Positions 1 through 7,886 of a stretch of DNA of 64,000 bases are shown here, piece after piece. Below the pieces are notes generated by a model. The model was not told where the DNA came from and searched no databases. It saw only the letters and a list, made by a program, of their open reading frames with translations. The stretch lies in contig CAWGKE010000001.1 of NCBI GenBank assembly GCA_963823075.1, positions 310,001 through 374,000 on the forward strand, in the 5' to 3' direction. The position numbers and the translations under genes were made by a program. Source of the DNA: UBA4732 sp963823075. Its GTDB lineage: Bacteria > Planctomycetota > Planctomycetia > Gemmatales > Gemmataceae. Each line of letters opens with the position of its first letter. Positions within the stretch are counted from its first letter, which is position 1.

Positions 1-724
1 GGCTCGTGATCGGCGCCAGGTCGGCTCGCACTCCCGCCGTCTCGAAGATCGCCTGCGCGAACTCGTACCAGGAACAGGATTCGGAACTGGTGAGATGATA
101 GAGTCCGTAGCGGTTCGTCGCCGGAAGGATGGCGGCGGCCGCGGCCAGGTCGGCGGTGTACGTCGGCGTACACGTCTGGTCGTGTACGACGCGCAATGGC
201 TTCCCCTCCGCCGCGAGGCGCAGCATCGTCTCCACGAAGTTGCCGCCCTTGCCGCCGGCGCCCCAGACGCCGTACAAACCGCAGGTGCGAACGACGAAAT
301 GACGCGGACAGAGGGATCGAACGAGGTATTCGCCGCACAGCTTGCTCAGGCCGTAGACGCTCACCGGGCCGGGCGGGTCCGTCTCGATCCAGGGCACGCG
401 ACGGGTTTCGTCCAAACCGAACACGTAATCGGTGCTGAAATGAACCAGCACACAACCCAGGTCGCGGCAGACCAGGGCCAGGTCGCGCACGCCCCAGGCG
501 TTGACTGCGAACGCCGCCGCGGGGTCGGACTCGGCGCGGTCCACAAGGTTGTACGCGGCGCAGTTGACCACCACGTCGGGTCGCAACGCCTCCAGAGCCG
601 CCCGCAGCTCCACCGGCCGCGTGAGGTCCGCCTGCTGGCGCGTCCAGGCGACGACCTCGCCGGGAAGGCGCGGCTGCAGATCGCGGCCGAGCTGGCCGCC
701 GGCGCCGAGAAGAGCGTATTTCAC
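1..724 (-). CDS. rfbD: dTDP-4-dehydrorhamnose reductase (3' end outside window)
   Basis: Reduces dTDP-4-dehydro-L-rhamnose with NAD(P)H, the last step of dTDP-rhamnose synthesis for cell-surface polysaccharide. The frame starts at a GTG (724) and stays open to the window edge, giving 241 residues; the C-terminus is missing. It is an extended SDR protein: the nucleotide-binding motif GAGGQLG lies at residues 8-14, the STDYVF stretch at 97-102, and the catalytic pair Tyr124/Lys128 sits in YGLSK. The segment around residues 140-175 (VRTCGLYG, GKGGNFVETML) also matches the family. The ATG five bases upstream runs straight into a TGA, so the GTG is the likely start. Other members of the rhamnose pathway would lie outside the window. 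Confidence 0.9.
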   Translation of the reverse strand, partial: MKYALLGAGGQLGRDLQPRLPGEVVAWTRQQADLTRPVELRAALEALRPDVVVNCAAYNLVDRAESDPAAAFAVNAWGVRDLALVCRDLGCVLVHFSTDYVFGLDETRRVPWIETDPPGPVSVYGLSKLCGEYLVRSLCPRHFVVRTCGLYGVWGAGGKGGNFVETMLRLAAEGKPLRVVHDQTCTPTYTADLAAAAAILPATNRYGLYHLTSSESCSWYEFAQAIFETAGVRADLAPITS

Positions 725-817
725 GTCATAATCCTTCCGCTAGAGACAGGACCGCCAGGGTTCCGATAAAATGAGACGACGCCCCCCGCGGACCCCAGCC
801 AAGGATACTCACGGACC

Positions 818-1998
818 ATGCTGCGCCACCGCCTTCTCGCCGTCGCCTGGCTCGCGCTCTTCCCGTTGGCGGCGCCCCGGCCCGCGCGGGCGAGCCGTTC
901 CGTTACCCGGCCGGCAAACTTCCCGGCGGGGCCGAGCTGAAGTACGTCAACGACCTGCCGGTGCTGACCGTGGCCGGCAGCCCGGAGCAAATCGGCGCCG
1001 CGATCGGCGGCCTGGCCCTCAAGCCGGATGAACGGATTCTGTCCTACACGCGCGATCTGCTCAAGGCTGACCGGATCGAGCTGACCTGGCCGCTGTTCGT
1101 CTTCGGCGGCAAGGGGATGCTCAAACACTTCCCGACCGACTACCGCACCGAGATGGACGCCATCACCCGGTCGTCCGGCGCCGACCCGGACACAATCACC
1201 GTCGCCAACACCTTTTTCGACCTGAAAAACACCTTTGAATGCTCGGCCCTCATGGTCGAGGGGTCGCGCAGCGCCACCGGCGGCGTGCTGTTCGGCCGCA
1301 ACCTCGATTATCCGTCGCTTGGCTACATTCACGAACATACGCTGGTGACGGTCTACCGGCCGGCCGGCAAGCACGCCTTCGTCTCGGTCGGCTTCCCCGG
1401 ACTGGTCGGCGTCCTGTCCGGCATGAACGACGCCGGCCTGTGCCTGGCGGTGCTGGAGGTCTACGACGCCAAGGACGGCGAGCCGCGCTTCGACGGCCAA
1501 GGCGTCCCCTACGCGCTCTGTCACCGCCGGCTCCTGGAGGAATGCACGACCATTGCGGAGGCGAAAAAGCTCCTGGAAAGTATGCCCCGCACGTCGCTGC
1601 TCAACCTGGCCGTCGCGGATCGCACGGGGACCGCGGTTTTCGAGATAACGCCCAAGCAGGTGGTGATGCGGCCGTCGGAGAGGGGCGTGTGTACTTGCAC
1701 GAACCATTTTTGCAGCGAAGCCGTTCGGCCGGCCGACTTCACGGACGTGGTCGATTCCGTCAACCGGCTGGCGACGCTGGACCGGGTGTGCGCCGGCAAG
1801 GCGAAGCTCGGCGTCGAGGACCTCCACCGGCAGCTCCACGCCGTCAACCAGGGCGACCAGACGCTCCAGACGATGGTGTTCGATCCCGAGAACCTGCGGC
1901 TGCACCTGGCGTTCGGCAAGATCCCGGCGTCGGCCGGGGAGCTGCGCGAGCTGGACCTGGCGCCGCTGTTCAAAGGGGAGGCGAAGAAGTCGGATTGA
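818..1998 (+). CDS. secreted C45 (acyl-CoA:6-APA acyltransferase-like) family hydrolase, frame broken near the signal peptide
   Basis: Family C45 proteins are Ntn-hydrolases that cleave themselves to expose an N-terminal cysteine and act on amide bonds; the substrate here is unknown. A signal peptide begins at ATG 818 (MLRHRLLAVAWLALFPLAA), but its frame runs into a stop. The mature protein continues in another frame from about 890 (AGEPFRYPAGKLPGG) to TGA 1998, so one base appears lost in the GC-rich stretch at 875-900. The repaired length is about 393 residues. The likely nucleophile is the Cys of FECSAL (about 1240), followed by the GRNLDY and MNDAGL motifs typical of the fold. If the break is real, translation could restart at GTG 961 without a signal peptide. 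It converges on the response regulator gene with a gap of only 5 bases. Confidence 0.75.
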
Positions 1999-2003
1999 GG
2001 CGG

Positions 2004-3104
2004 TCACGCGGGCGGCTGCTCCATGCAGCGAATCACGGATCGGTTGCGGCCCGCGTCCTTGGCCTGCTGCACGCCGCTGGCGGCCACCTTGAGCATTTCC
2101 AGGAAGTCCACCGGCACGCCCACCTCGGCCACCGCGAAGCCGATGCTTACGGTGATGGAAATGGAATGGTTCATGTACGCGATCGGCGTCTGTTCCACGG
2201 TCGAGCGGATACGCTCCGCCAGGATGAGGGCGCCTTCATGGTTCGTTTCGCGCGCGATGACCAGGAACTCCTCGCCGCCGATTCGGCCGACCGAATCCGC
2301 CTCGCCCAGCGCGGTGCCGAAGGCCTCCGCGATGGCGGGGCTGGGGGCGCCGACGCGGCCGACCGAGTCCACCTCGCGCAGTGTGCCGGTCAGGATGCGG
2401 CCCAGGCCGCGCAACACCTCGTCGCCGCCGGTCAGGTGGTAAAGCGTGTTCACTTGCTTAAAGTGATCCACGTCGATGTAACCCAGCGTCAGCGGGCTGG
2501 GGTAGCGCGCGTGGCGCTTCAGCTCGAAGCGGGCCAGCTCCTCCAGCGCCCGCCGGTTGAACAACCCCGTCAGCGGGTCGGTCAGGGCCAGCCGCTCCAG
2601 CTCGCGGCTGCGCTGTTCCAGCAGGCGGTTGCTCTCCTCCAACTCGCGCGTGCGCTCTGCCACGCGCCGTTCCAGGTCGCGGTTGAGCTGGCGCGTCTGT
2701 TCCACCAGCTCGTCGCGGTTGCGCTCCAGCTCGACCTTCTCGGCCGCATGACGCAACACCTGCCGCAACTCCTCCGCCCGCCACGGCTTGAGGAGATAGT
2801 GGTAGACGTGGCCGCGGTTGATGGCGGCGATGGCGTCCTCCAGTTCCACGTAGCCGGTCATCAGCAGGCGCACGGTGCGCGGATGGTGCTCGCGGACCCA
2901 CTCCAGGAGGTGAACTCCGGTGGTGCGCGGCATTTTTTGGTCGCTGAGGATGACGTCAATGGGTTGGCGTGCGAACGCTTCCCGCGCGGCCTCGGCGGAA
3001 TCGGCGGTGAGAACGACGAAATCCGCCGCCAGCAGATGGCTCAGCGTGGTCAGGATGTAATGCTCGTCATCGACGACGAGGAGCGTGCATTGGGGAACGC
3101 TCAC
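2004..3104 (-). CDS. response regulator with GGDEF domain (probable diguanylate cyclase)
   Basis: Likely makes cyclic di-GMP from two GTP when its receiver domain is phosphorylated. The receiver covers residues 5-120 with the acidic pair Asp12/Asp13, phospho-acceptor Asp55, Thr83 and Lys106. A charged helical linker (about 120-170, probable coiled coil) leads to the GGDEF domain, which begins at LTDPLTGLFNRR and carries an active-type GGEEF signature at 276-280. An extra 24-residue stretch sits just before that signature and looks like a partial tandem copy (REVDSVGR at 243-250, GEADSVGR at 267-274). It separates the RxxD product-inhibition site (REVD, 243-246) from GGEEF, and the second copy lacks the Arg. 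I chose GTG 3104 because a GGGAG lies 8 bases upstream and homology begins there; the frame is open back to 3203. No partner histidine kinase is adjacent. Confidence 0.9.
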   Translation of the reverse strand: MSVPQCTLLVVDDEHYILTTLSHLLAADFVVLTADSAEAAREAFARQPIDVILSDQKMPRTTGVHLLEWVREHHPRTVRLLMTGYVELEDAIAAINRGHVYHYLLKPWRAEELRQVLRHAAEKVELERNRDELVEQTRQLNRDLERRVAERTRELEESNRLLEQRSRELERLALTDPLTGLFNRRALEELARFELKRHARYPSPLTLGYIDVDHFKQVNTLYHLTGGDEVLRGLGRILTGTLREVDSVGRVGAPSPAIAEAFGTALGEADSVGRIGGEEFLVIARETNHEGALILAERIRSTVEQTPIAYMNHSISITVSIGFAVAEVGVPVDFLEMLKVAASGVQQAKDAGRNRSVIRCMEQPPA

Positions 3105-3344
3105 GACCGAACTCCCTGCGCACGACCCCGGAGGGTCGGTACGGTTCGGGTCGCCGATGACCATCGGGCGTGACCTCGCCGCATCCTGGCGCGGGAAAGG
3201 CAAAAGGGGCGCGGAATCACTATGGGATCTTATAGCTCATCCGAGGTCGAATGGCCAACCGATTCGGCGCCGGCCGGCGCCGCGCCGGCCGCACGCCCCG
3301 GAGAAGCAGAAAAAAAGTCAATCGCAACTTTTCGATAATAACTC

Positions 3345-3373
3345 TTGATATGCTCTTCCGCGGTCTTTACAAT
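3345..3373 (+). promoter_or_regulatory. sigma-70 type promoter
   Basis: TTGATA (3345-3350), a 17-base spacer and TACAAT (3368-3373) form a near-consensus housekeeping promoter within an unusually AT-rich patch. Transcription would begin near 3380. It drives the structured region that follows, and possibly the sigma factor gene at 3744 by read-through. Confidence 0.7.
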
Positions 3374-3379
3374 GGGCCG

Positions 3380-3572
3380 ACGTGTAAGCCATGAGTGACA
3401 GGACCGCCCCAACTCAGGGAGGAGCGGTCGGAATGCCGGGAGGCCGTGTCCCCCGGCGCAAGAGGCAGGGAGTCGGCCCCGAACGCCGAACGGAACCGTG
3501 TCGCACCCGCCGGGAGTCGGTCCTCAGCGACCGCTTACCCCGACGAGGTCCGGCGGGCTTCGGCGTTTTTTT
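3380..3572 (+). ncRNA. candidate structured small RNA or leader, family not recognised
   Basis: A stretch of about 190 bases follows a strong promoter and ends in a terminator-like structure. The 3' part pairs AACGCCGAA (3482-3490) and CCCGCCGG (3506-3513) with CCGGCGGG (3550-3557) and TTCGGCGTT (3559-3567), directly followed by T residues to 3572. Two smaller hairpins lie upstream: ACCGC/GCGGT around 3404-3432, and TGCCGGG/CCCGGCGCA around 3433-3461. The motif GGGAGTCGG occurs twice (3470 and 3512). No open frame here looks like a protein. I compared it from memory with 6S, SRP, tmRNA, RNase P and the common riboswitch cores and recognised none. It may be a free small RNA or an attenuator ahead of the sigma factor gene. 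Confidence 0.45.
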
Positions 3573-3743
3573 CGTTTCTTGGGGTCGGCCCGGCCGCGAG
3601 GCCGGACGCTTGACGATGGGGGAGGGGCGGGGAAACCTCCGCCCCTGCGACTCGCCCCACAATACGGCGCCAGGATGGCGGTCCAACGACGATCTCCCGG
3701 ACCAGCGCGCCGGGAGCGGATTGACAAATGGGGAAAGACGGCC

Positions 3744-4751
3744 ATGAAGACGAAGCGTCGGAAGCTGCAGACCGAGATCGAAGACGGGCCGGGAACGGCC
3801 CCCACCACGATCTTTTCTTCGGACCTGTTGACGCCGGAAGAGGAGAGGGAGCTGCTGGCGGACTTCTGGGAGACGAAAAGCGAGTTGGTGCGCGTGCTGA
3901 TCCGCAACTTCCCCCGGCTCCGGCAGCACCGGCCGCCGCTGGAACCGTGGCCGATGGCCCAGTTCATCCGCGACCAGGACAACGACGAGGCCCGCACCGT
4001 CCCGGCCATCCGGCGGCTGCACGACCGTTACATCCACCTGAAGCACCGCCTGGCCTCGGCCAACATCCGTCTGGCCGCCCACGTAGCCAAGCGTTTCCGG
4101 CACCACGCCCTGAGCTACGCCGACCTCTTGCAGGAAGCCGTCTGCGGCCTGATGCAGGCCATCGACCGCTTTGACGTCAGCCACGGCACCCGGCTGGCGA
4201 CCTACGCCACCTGGTGGATTCGGCAGACGCTGCAGATCGCCGTCGCCCGGCAGAGCCATCTGGTCAGCCTGTCGCCGCACCATCTCCAGGAACTGGGCCT
4301 GCTCCAGCAGGAGTCGGAGGCCCTGGCCCACGGCGGCAAGCACCTGCCCAGCCCGCAAGAGCTGGCCTCGCGCACCGGCAGCAGCCTGGAGCATCTGACC
4401 CACCTCCAGACCGCCACGCGCACGCCCGTCTCGCTGAACGCCGTCCTCGACGACGACAGCGACTTCAAGCTGACCGAGGCGATGCCGGACAACGAGAGCT
4501 CCACGCTCCGGCAAAACTCGGAACGGCAGGAGGCGCTCGGCTTCCTGATGGAGAACCTGCGGCCGCGCGAGCGGAAGGTGCTGGACCTGCGTTTCGGCCT
4601 GACCGGCCACGGCACGCACAGCCTCCGTCAGATCGGCCATCTGCTGCGCATCAGCAAGGAGCGCGTCCGCCAGATCCAGAACCGCGCCCTGGAAAAGCTC
4701 CGCTCGTCCGCCGAGCGCGTCGGCTGGGAGCCGAGCCTGCTGCTTGGATAG
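3744..4751 (+). CDS. RNA polymerase sigma factor, RpoD/SigA-like (group 2 type)
   Basis: Directs RNA polymerase to -35/-10 promoters. The protein has 335 residues. Region 2 is clear (NIRLAAHVAKRF, LLQEAVCGLMQAIDRFD, then TRLATYATWWIRQTLQ), region 3 follows, and region 4 ends with LRPRERKVLDLRFGL, SLRQIGHLL and KERVRQIQNRALEKLR, typical of the -35-binding helix-turn-helix. It lacks the long N-terminal region 1.1 and the non-conserved insert of a primary sigma, so an alternative group 2 factor is more likely than the housekeeping one. ATG 3744 is preceded by GGGGAAAG at good spacing; the frame is open further upstream without recognisable homology. A likely intrinsic terminator follows at 4859-4930. 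Confidence 0.88.
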   Translation: MKTKRRKLQTEIEDGPGTAPTTIFSSDLLTPEEERELLADFWETKSELVRVLIRNFPRLRQHRPPLEPWPMAQFIRDQDNDEARTVPAIRRLHDRYIHLKHRLASANIRLAAHVAKRFRHHALSYADLLQEAVCGLMQAIDRFDVSHGTRLATYATWWIRQTLQIAVARQSHLVSLSPHHLQELGLLQQESEALAHGGKHLPSPQELASRTGSSLEHLTHLQTATRTPVSLNAVLDDDSDFKLTEAMPDNESSTLRQNSERQEALGFLMENLRPRERKVLDLRFGLTGHGTHSLRQIGHLLRISKERVRQIQNRALEKLRSSAERVGWEPSLLLG

Positions 4752-4759
4752 GCGAGCGG

Positions 4760-4848
4760 CAGCAGGAATGACACCCGTAGCCGCATTCGCCAGAATGCGG
4801 ACCGACAGCCATTCTGGCGAATGCGGCTACGGGTAAGGTATTTCCCGC
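4760..4848. repeat. dispersed palindromic element, CCGTAGCCGC type, copy 1
   Basis: An inverted repeat pairs 4773-4800 with 4807-4834 (ACCCGTAGCCGCATTCGCC against its complement) around a short loop. Each arm holds its own small hairpin with the loop TTCGCCAGAA. The flanks GCAGCAGGAATG and AAGGTATTTCCCGC also match those of the second copy at 61649-61747, so the mobile or amplified unit is about 90 bases, larger than the palindrome itself. Confidence 0.85.
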
Positions 4849-4858
4849 ACCTCGCCAT

Positions 4859-4930
4859 AGTCCGCAGTCCACAGTCCATAGCGAAGACGAGCCGGTCTGC
4901 CGCTATGGACTGTGGGCTGCGGACTTTTTT
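4859..4930 (+). terminator. probable intrinsic terminator after the sigma factor gene
   Basis: A 25-base arm (4859-4883) pairs with 4901-4925 with one mismatch across a 17-base loop, and a T-run starts at once (4926-4930). It lies about 110 bases past the sigma factor stop codon, after the palindromic repeat. Confidence 0.7.
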
Positions 4931-5050
4931 CCGATTTTTCGCTGGAACCGCCGCTCCGATCGTTTACAATGCAGAAATGATGGATCGTTCGGCTACGATC
5001 CAGCAAGTGTCCCGCATCATCCGTTCTCCACCGAGGAAAGGAGTCCTCTC

Positions 5051-5770
5051 ATGGTCAAGGCCCCCACCACCATCCGCATCGGCATCTACGGCGAAGACTA
5101 TCCCGTCGGTCGGGAGCGCCACGGCTGCGGCCTGTGGCCGGCCGGCATCGCCGCCTCCGTGACCGCGTCCGAGGCGGTCCCCGTCCCACTCCGCGAGCAG
5201 CGCGGCCGATCGTGGGATGACCTCATGGACGGCCTGCACGGCCTGATCCTGGCCGGTCACGACGGCTCCTCGCGCCGCCAGGCCGCCGAAGGCGAACAAC
5301 TCTGCGCCTGGTGCCACGACCACAAGATGCCGGTCCTCGGCATCGACCACGGCCTGCACGTCCTCAACACCACCCACGGCGGCACCGTCTTTTTCGACCT
5401 GCCGCGCGACCTGCCGGAGGCCTTGCAGCACCGCTGCCCGCCGGAGCCGGGCCTGCGCCACGCCATCAACGTGCTGCCCGACACCCATCTGGCGGAGCTG
5501 TACGGCGAGGGCGAGGTGGTGGTCAACAGCGAGCATCGCCGGGCCGTGCAGCGGGTGGCGCGCGGCTTCCGCGTCAGCGCCCAGGCGCTGGACGGCGTGA
5601 TCGAGGCGATCGAGGCCGACGACGGCAGCGAGTGGTTCGCGCTGGGCGTCCAGTGGCAGCCGGCCTCGGCCACGGCGTCCGGCCTGGACATCCAGGTCTT
5701 CCGCGGACTGATCACCGCTTGCGTCCGCCGCCTGACGGGGGTGGAGCCGCTGGCGTACGCCGCGGCGTGA
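5051..5770 (+). CDS. class I glutamine amidotransferase-like (peptidase C26/PuuD fold) protein without catalytic residues
   Basis: The fold matches gamma-glutamyl-GABA hydrolase (PuuD, peptidase C26): GLILAGHDGSS at 65-74, the nucleophile-elbow strand MPVLGIDHG at 93-101, VNSEHRRAV at 158-166 and LGVQWQPA at 198-205. In active members the elbow reads GICRG and the end motif is QWHPE. Here the cysteine is Asp99, the catalytic His is Gln203 and the Glu is Ala205, so the whole triad is replaced. The reading frame is intact over 239 residues and GGAAAGGAG gives a strong ribosome site before ATG 5051. The protein is therefore probably a non-catalytic binding or regulatory protein. It is transcribed alone between two hairpin elements. 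Confidence 0.75.
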   Translation: MVKAPTTIRIGIYGEDYPVGRERHGCGLWPAGIAASVTASEAVPVPLREQRGRSWDDLMDGLHGLILAGHDGSSRRQAAEGEQLCAWCHDHKMPVLGIDHGLHVLNTTHGGTVFFDLPRDLPEALQHRCPPEPGLRHAINVLPDTHLAELYGEGEVVVNSEHRRAVQRVARGFRVSAQALDGVIEAIEADDGSEWFALGVQWQPASATASGLDIQVFRGLITACVRRLTGVEPLAYAAA

Positions 5771-5779
5771 ACCACCCTC

Positions 5780-5845
5780 GGTTAGCCACGACGCGCAGCG
5801 GAGCGCTCTACCCTCCGACCGCTCCGCTGCGCGTCGCGGCTAACC
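5780..5845. repeat. intergenic inverted repeat (GGTTAGCC type)
   Basis: Arms of about 26 bases (5780-5805 and 5820-5845) pair almost perfectly across a 14-base loop, 10 bases after the preceding stop codon. It could end transcription, although no T-run follows. The GTTAGCC ends resemble the GTTTAGCCGC palindromes elsewhere in the window. Confidence 0.8.
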
Positions 5846-5976
5846 GATGTCCTCTCGTGCGCCGCTCACCATTTGCGGACGCATCGCCCCCCACTTCCGA
5901 TAATGACGACAGACCGGCTCGAACCCGGTCCCTGCCCGATCGTCAACGGGTCCCCTGGTGAAAGGACGGCGGAATC

Positions 5977-7020
5977 GTGGGTGAGATCAAGCGCGCGCAC
6001 ATCCTACCGGCCCTGTTCGTCGCGGCGGCGGCGAGCCTGGCCTGCGTCTCGGCGAGGGCCGACGACAACCCTTGGGTCGTCTACCCTGGCGGCGACGGCC
6101 CCGGCAAAGGCAAACACATCGTCTTCGTCAGCGGCGACGAGGAGTACCGCTCCGAGGAGGGGCTGCCGCAGCTGGCCAAAATCCTGTCCCATCGGGACGG
6201 CTTCACCTGCACCATCCTGTTCGCCATCGACCTCAAGGACGGAACGATCAATCCCAACGAAACGCACAACATCCCCGGTCTGGAGGCGCTCAAGACGGCC
6301 GACCTCATGGTCATCCAGACGCGCTTCCGCGACTTGCCGGATGAACAGATGAAATATATCGTCGATTACGTCGAATCCGGCCGGCCGGTGGTCGGCCTGC
6401 GCACCGCCACACACGCTTTCAGCATCGGCGCGGGCAAGACGTACGCCAAATACAGCTGGGCCAACAAGGACAAGGACTACGAGGGCGGCTTCGGCAAGCA
6501 GGTGCTGGGCGAGACGTGGGTCAACCACTGGGGGTCGCACATGCACCAGAGCACGCGCGGCATTATCGTCAAGGGGGAGGAAGACCACCCGATCCTGCGC
6601 GGCATCAAGGACGGCGACATTTGGGGGCCGACCGACGTGTACGAGGTCCATCTGCCGCTGCGGGACAGCTGCACGCCGCTGGTCTTAGGCGCGGTGCTGG
6701 AGAACATGAAGCCGGACGACAAGCCGATCGAGGGCAAGAAGAACGACCCGATGATGCCGGTGGCGTGGACCAACAGCTACAAGAGCGAGTCGGGAAAGAC
6801 GAGCCGCGTCTTCACCACGACGATGGGGGCGGCCACCGACCTGGAGCGCGAGGGCACGCGCCGGATGGTAATCAACGCCTGCTTCTGGTCGATGGGGATG
6901 GAGGACAAAGTCCCGGCCACGGGAACCAACGTGGATCTGGTCGGCGAGTACAAGCCGCACCCCTATGCGGGCAACGGCTTCCAGAAGGGCGTCAAGCCGT
7001 CGGACTTGCAGGGGAAGTAA
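5977..7020 (+). CDS. secreted ThuA-like domain protein
   Basis: The ThuA domain is a class I glutamine amidotransferase-like fold first named from trehalose use; in planctomycetes it is frequent in exported sugar-related proteins, and its reaction is unsettled. The 347-residue protein begins at GTG 5977 with a signal peptide (hydrophobic stretch ILPALFVAAAASLACVSA), followed by the domain start KHIVFVSGDEEYRSEE. Further family segments are DLMVIQTRFRDLP, VVGLRTATHAF, WGSHMH, EDHPILRGI and RVFTTTMGAA. AAGGA lies upstream of the start. It is followed by a strong inverted repeat, so it is probably a single-gene unit. Confidence 0.85.
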   Translation: MGEIKRAHILPALFVAAAASLACVSARADDNPWVVYPGGDGPGKGKHIVFVSGDEEYRSEEGLPQLAKILSHRDGFTCTILFAIDLKDGTINPNETHNIPGLEALKTADLMVIQTRFRDLPDEQMKYIVDYVESGRPVVGLRTATHAFSIGAGKTYAKYSWANKDKDYEGGFGKQVLGETWVNHWGSHMHQSTRGIIVKGEEDHPILRGIKDGDIWGPTDVYEVHLPLRDSCTPLVLGAVLENMKPDDKPIEGKKNDPMMPVAWTNSYKSESGKTSRVFTTTMGAATDLEREGTRRMVINACFWSMGMEDKVPATGTNVDLVGEYKPHPYAGNGFQKGVKPSDLQGK

Positions 7021-7031
7021 AGCATCATCGC

Positions 7032-7118
7032 GGCGAGCGGCGCGGCGTCAGCCCGCCGGTGCGGCACAATGACAGCGACCGTGTGCCGCACCGGCGGGCT
7101 GACGCCGCGCCGCTCGCC
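7032..7118. repeat. intergenic inverted repeat, GGCGAGCGG family, copy 1
   Basis: Arms of about 38 bases (7032-7069 and 7081-7118) pair almost perfectly. The ends GGCGAGCGGCGCGGCGTCAG recur at 10409, and in diverged form at 13581 and 62761. It lies 12 bases after the ThuA stop codon. Confidence 0.85.
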
Positions 7119-7149
7119 GGATCTTGCAACGGTTTCAAGGGCCAGGCCG

Positions 7150-7875
7150 ATGCCCGATAAACTCGTGGAAGTGGCGGCGTACAGCATCCCGGTGGAGGCC
7201 CACGCGGCGCGCGGCCTGCTGGAGGCGGAAGGAATCCGGGCGGTGCTGGAGGGCGAGGGCGCGGTGAACGTTTTCTCGGGCGTTCAAGGCCTCGGCGGCA
7301 AGATCACCCTGAACGTCGCCGAGTCCGACGCCGAGCGGGCGGTCGCGCTCCTGGCCGACGTCGTCGAGGGTCCGCCGCCGGACGATTCCCGCCTCTGGCT
7401 CTGCCCGTTGTGCGGCGACGCCGTGGACGTCGATCGGCCCGTATGCCCGGCGTGCCAGACGCCCCGACCGGATACCTGGCAAGTGCGCTCCGCGATGTCA
7501 TCGTCACCGTTCAAGTCCGGATCGGATGATATTCAGACTGAGCCGCCCCCGAACCGTTCGACGGTGACGTCCGATACGCCGATCGAGGCGGTGCCGTGGG
7601 CGCGGGAGGAGGAAGAGGACCGACCGGCGCCGGAAACGTCCATCAGCGACGATCTTGTCCGCCGGGCCTTCCGCTCGGCCTTGTTTGGGTTGCTGTTCTT
7701 CCCGCTGACTTTCTACGCCGTCTGGCTGCTGTGGCGGCTGGTGGGGTGTGCGGGCAAGATCAGCCCGCAGCTCATGCCCCGCCTGTACGCGGCGATTGCG
7801 ATGGTGGCGCCGCTGTGCCTCGCCTGCCTGCTGATCGTGATGGTCGTCCTCCGGCTGCTCCTTTTTTACCGTTGA
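7150..7875 (+). CDS. DUF2007 / zinc-ribbon / membrane protein
   Basis: No assigned function. The N-terminus (residues 3-75: LVEVAAYSIPVEAHAARGLLEAEGI and the LNVAESDAERAVALL end) matches DUF2007, a small domain proposed to sense or signal. A zinc ribbon follows with two CxxC knuckles (CPLCGDAVDVDRPVCPAC). After an acidic, Pro-rich linker, two membrane helices close the protein (FGLLFFPLTFYAVWLLW and LCLACLLIVMVVLRLLL), so the ribbon and DUF2007 part probably faces the cytoplasm. Start ATG 7150 is where homology begins; the frame is open upstream through the repeat. Length 241 residues. Confidence 0.75.
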   Translation: MPDKLVEVAAYSIPVEAHAARGLLEAEGIRAVLEGEGAVNVFSGVQGLGGKITLNVAESDAERAVALLADVVEGPPPDDSRLWLCPLCGDAVDVDRPVCPACQTPRPDTWQVRSAMSSSPFKSGSDDIQTEPPPNRSTVTSDTPIEAVPWAREEEEDRPAPETSISDDLVRRAFRSALFGLLFFPLTFYAVWLLWRLVGCAGKISPQLMPRLYAAIAMVAPLCLACLLIVMVVLRLLLFYR

Positions 7876-7886
7876 GCAGATACGGT

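Noticed and set aside
4965..4970. TACAAT as a promoter for the gene at 5051
   Set aside because: The -10 box is good, but no acceptable -35 box lies at 16-18 bases, so I do not list it as a feature.
5890..5960. Possible tRNA (CTCGAACCCGGTCC resembles a T-arm)
   Set aside because: No acceptor stem, D-arm or anticodon arm can be paired around it.
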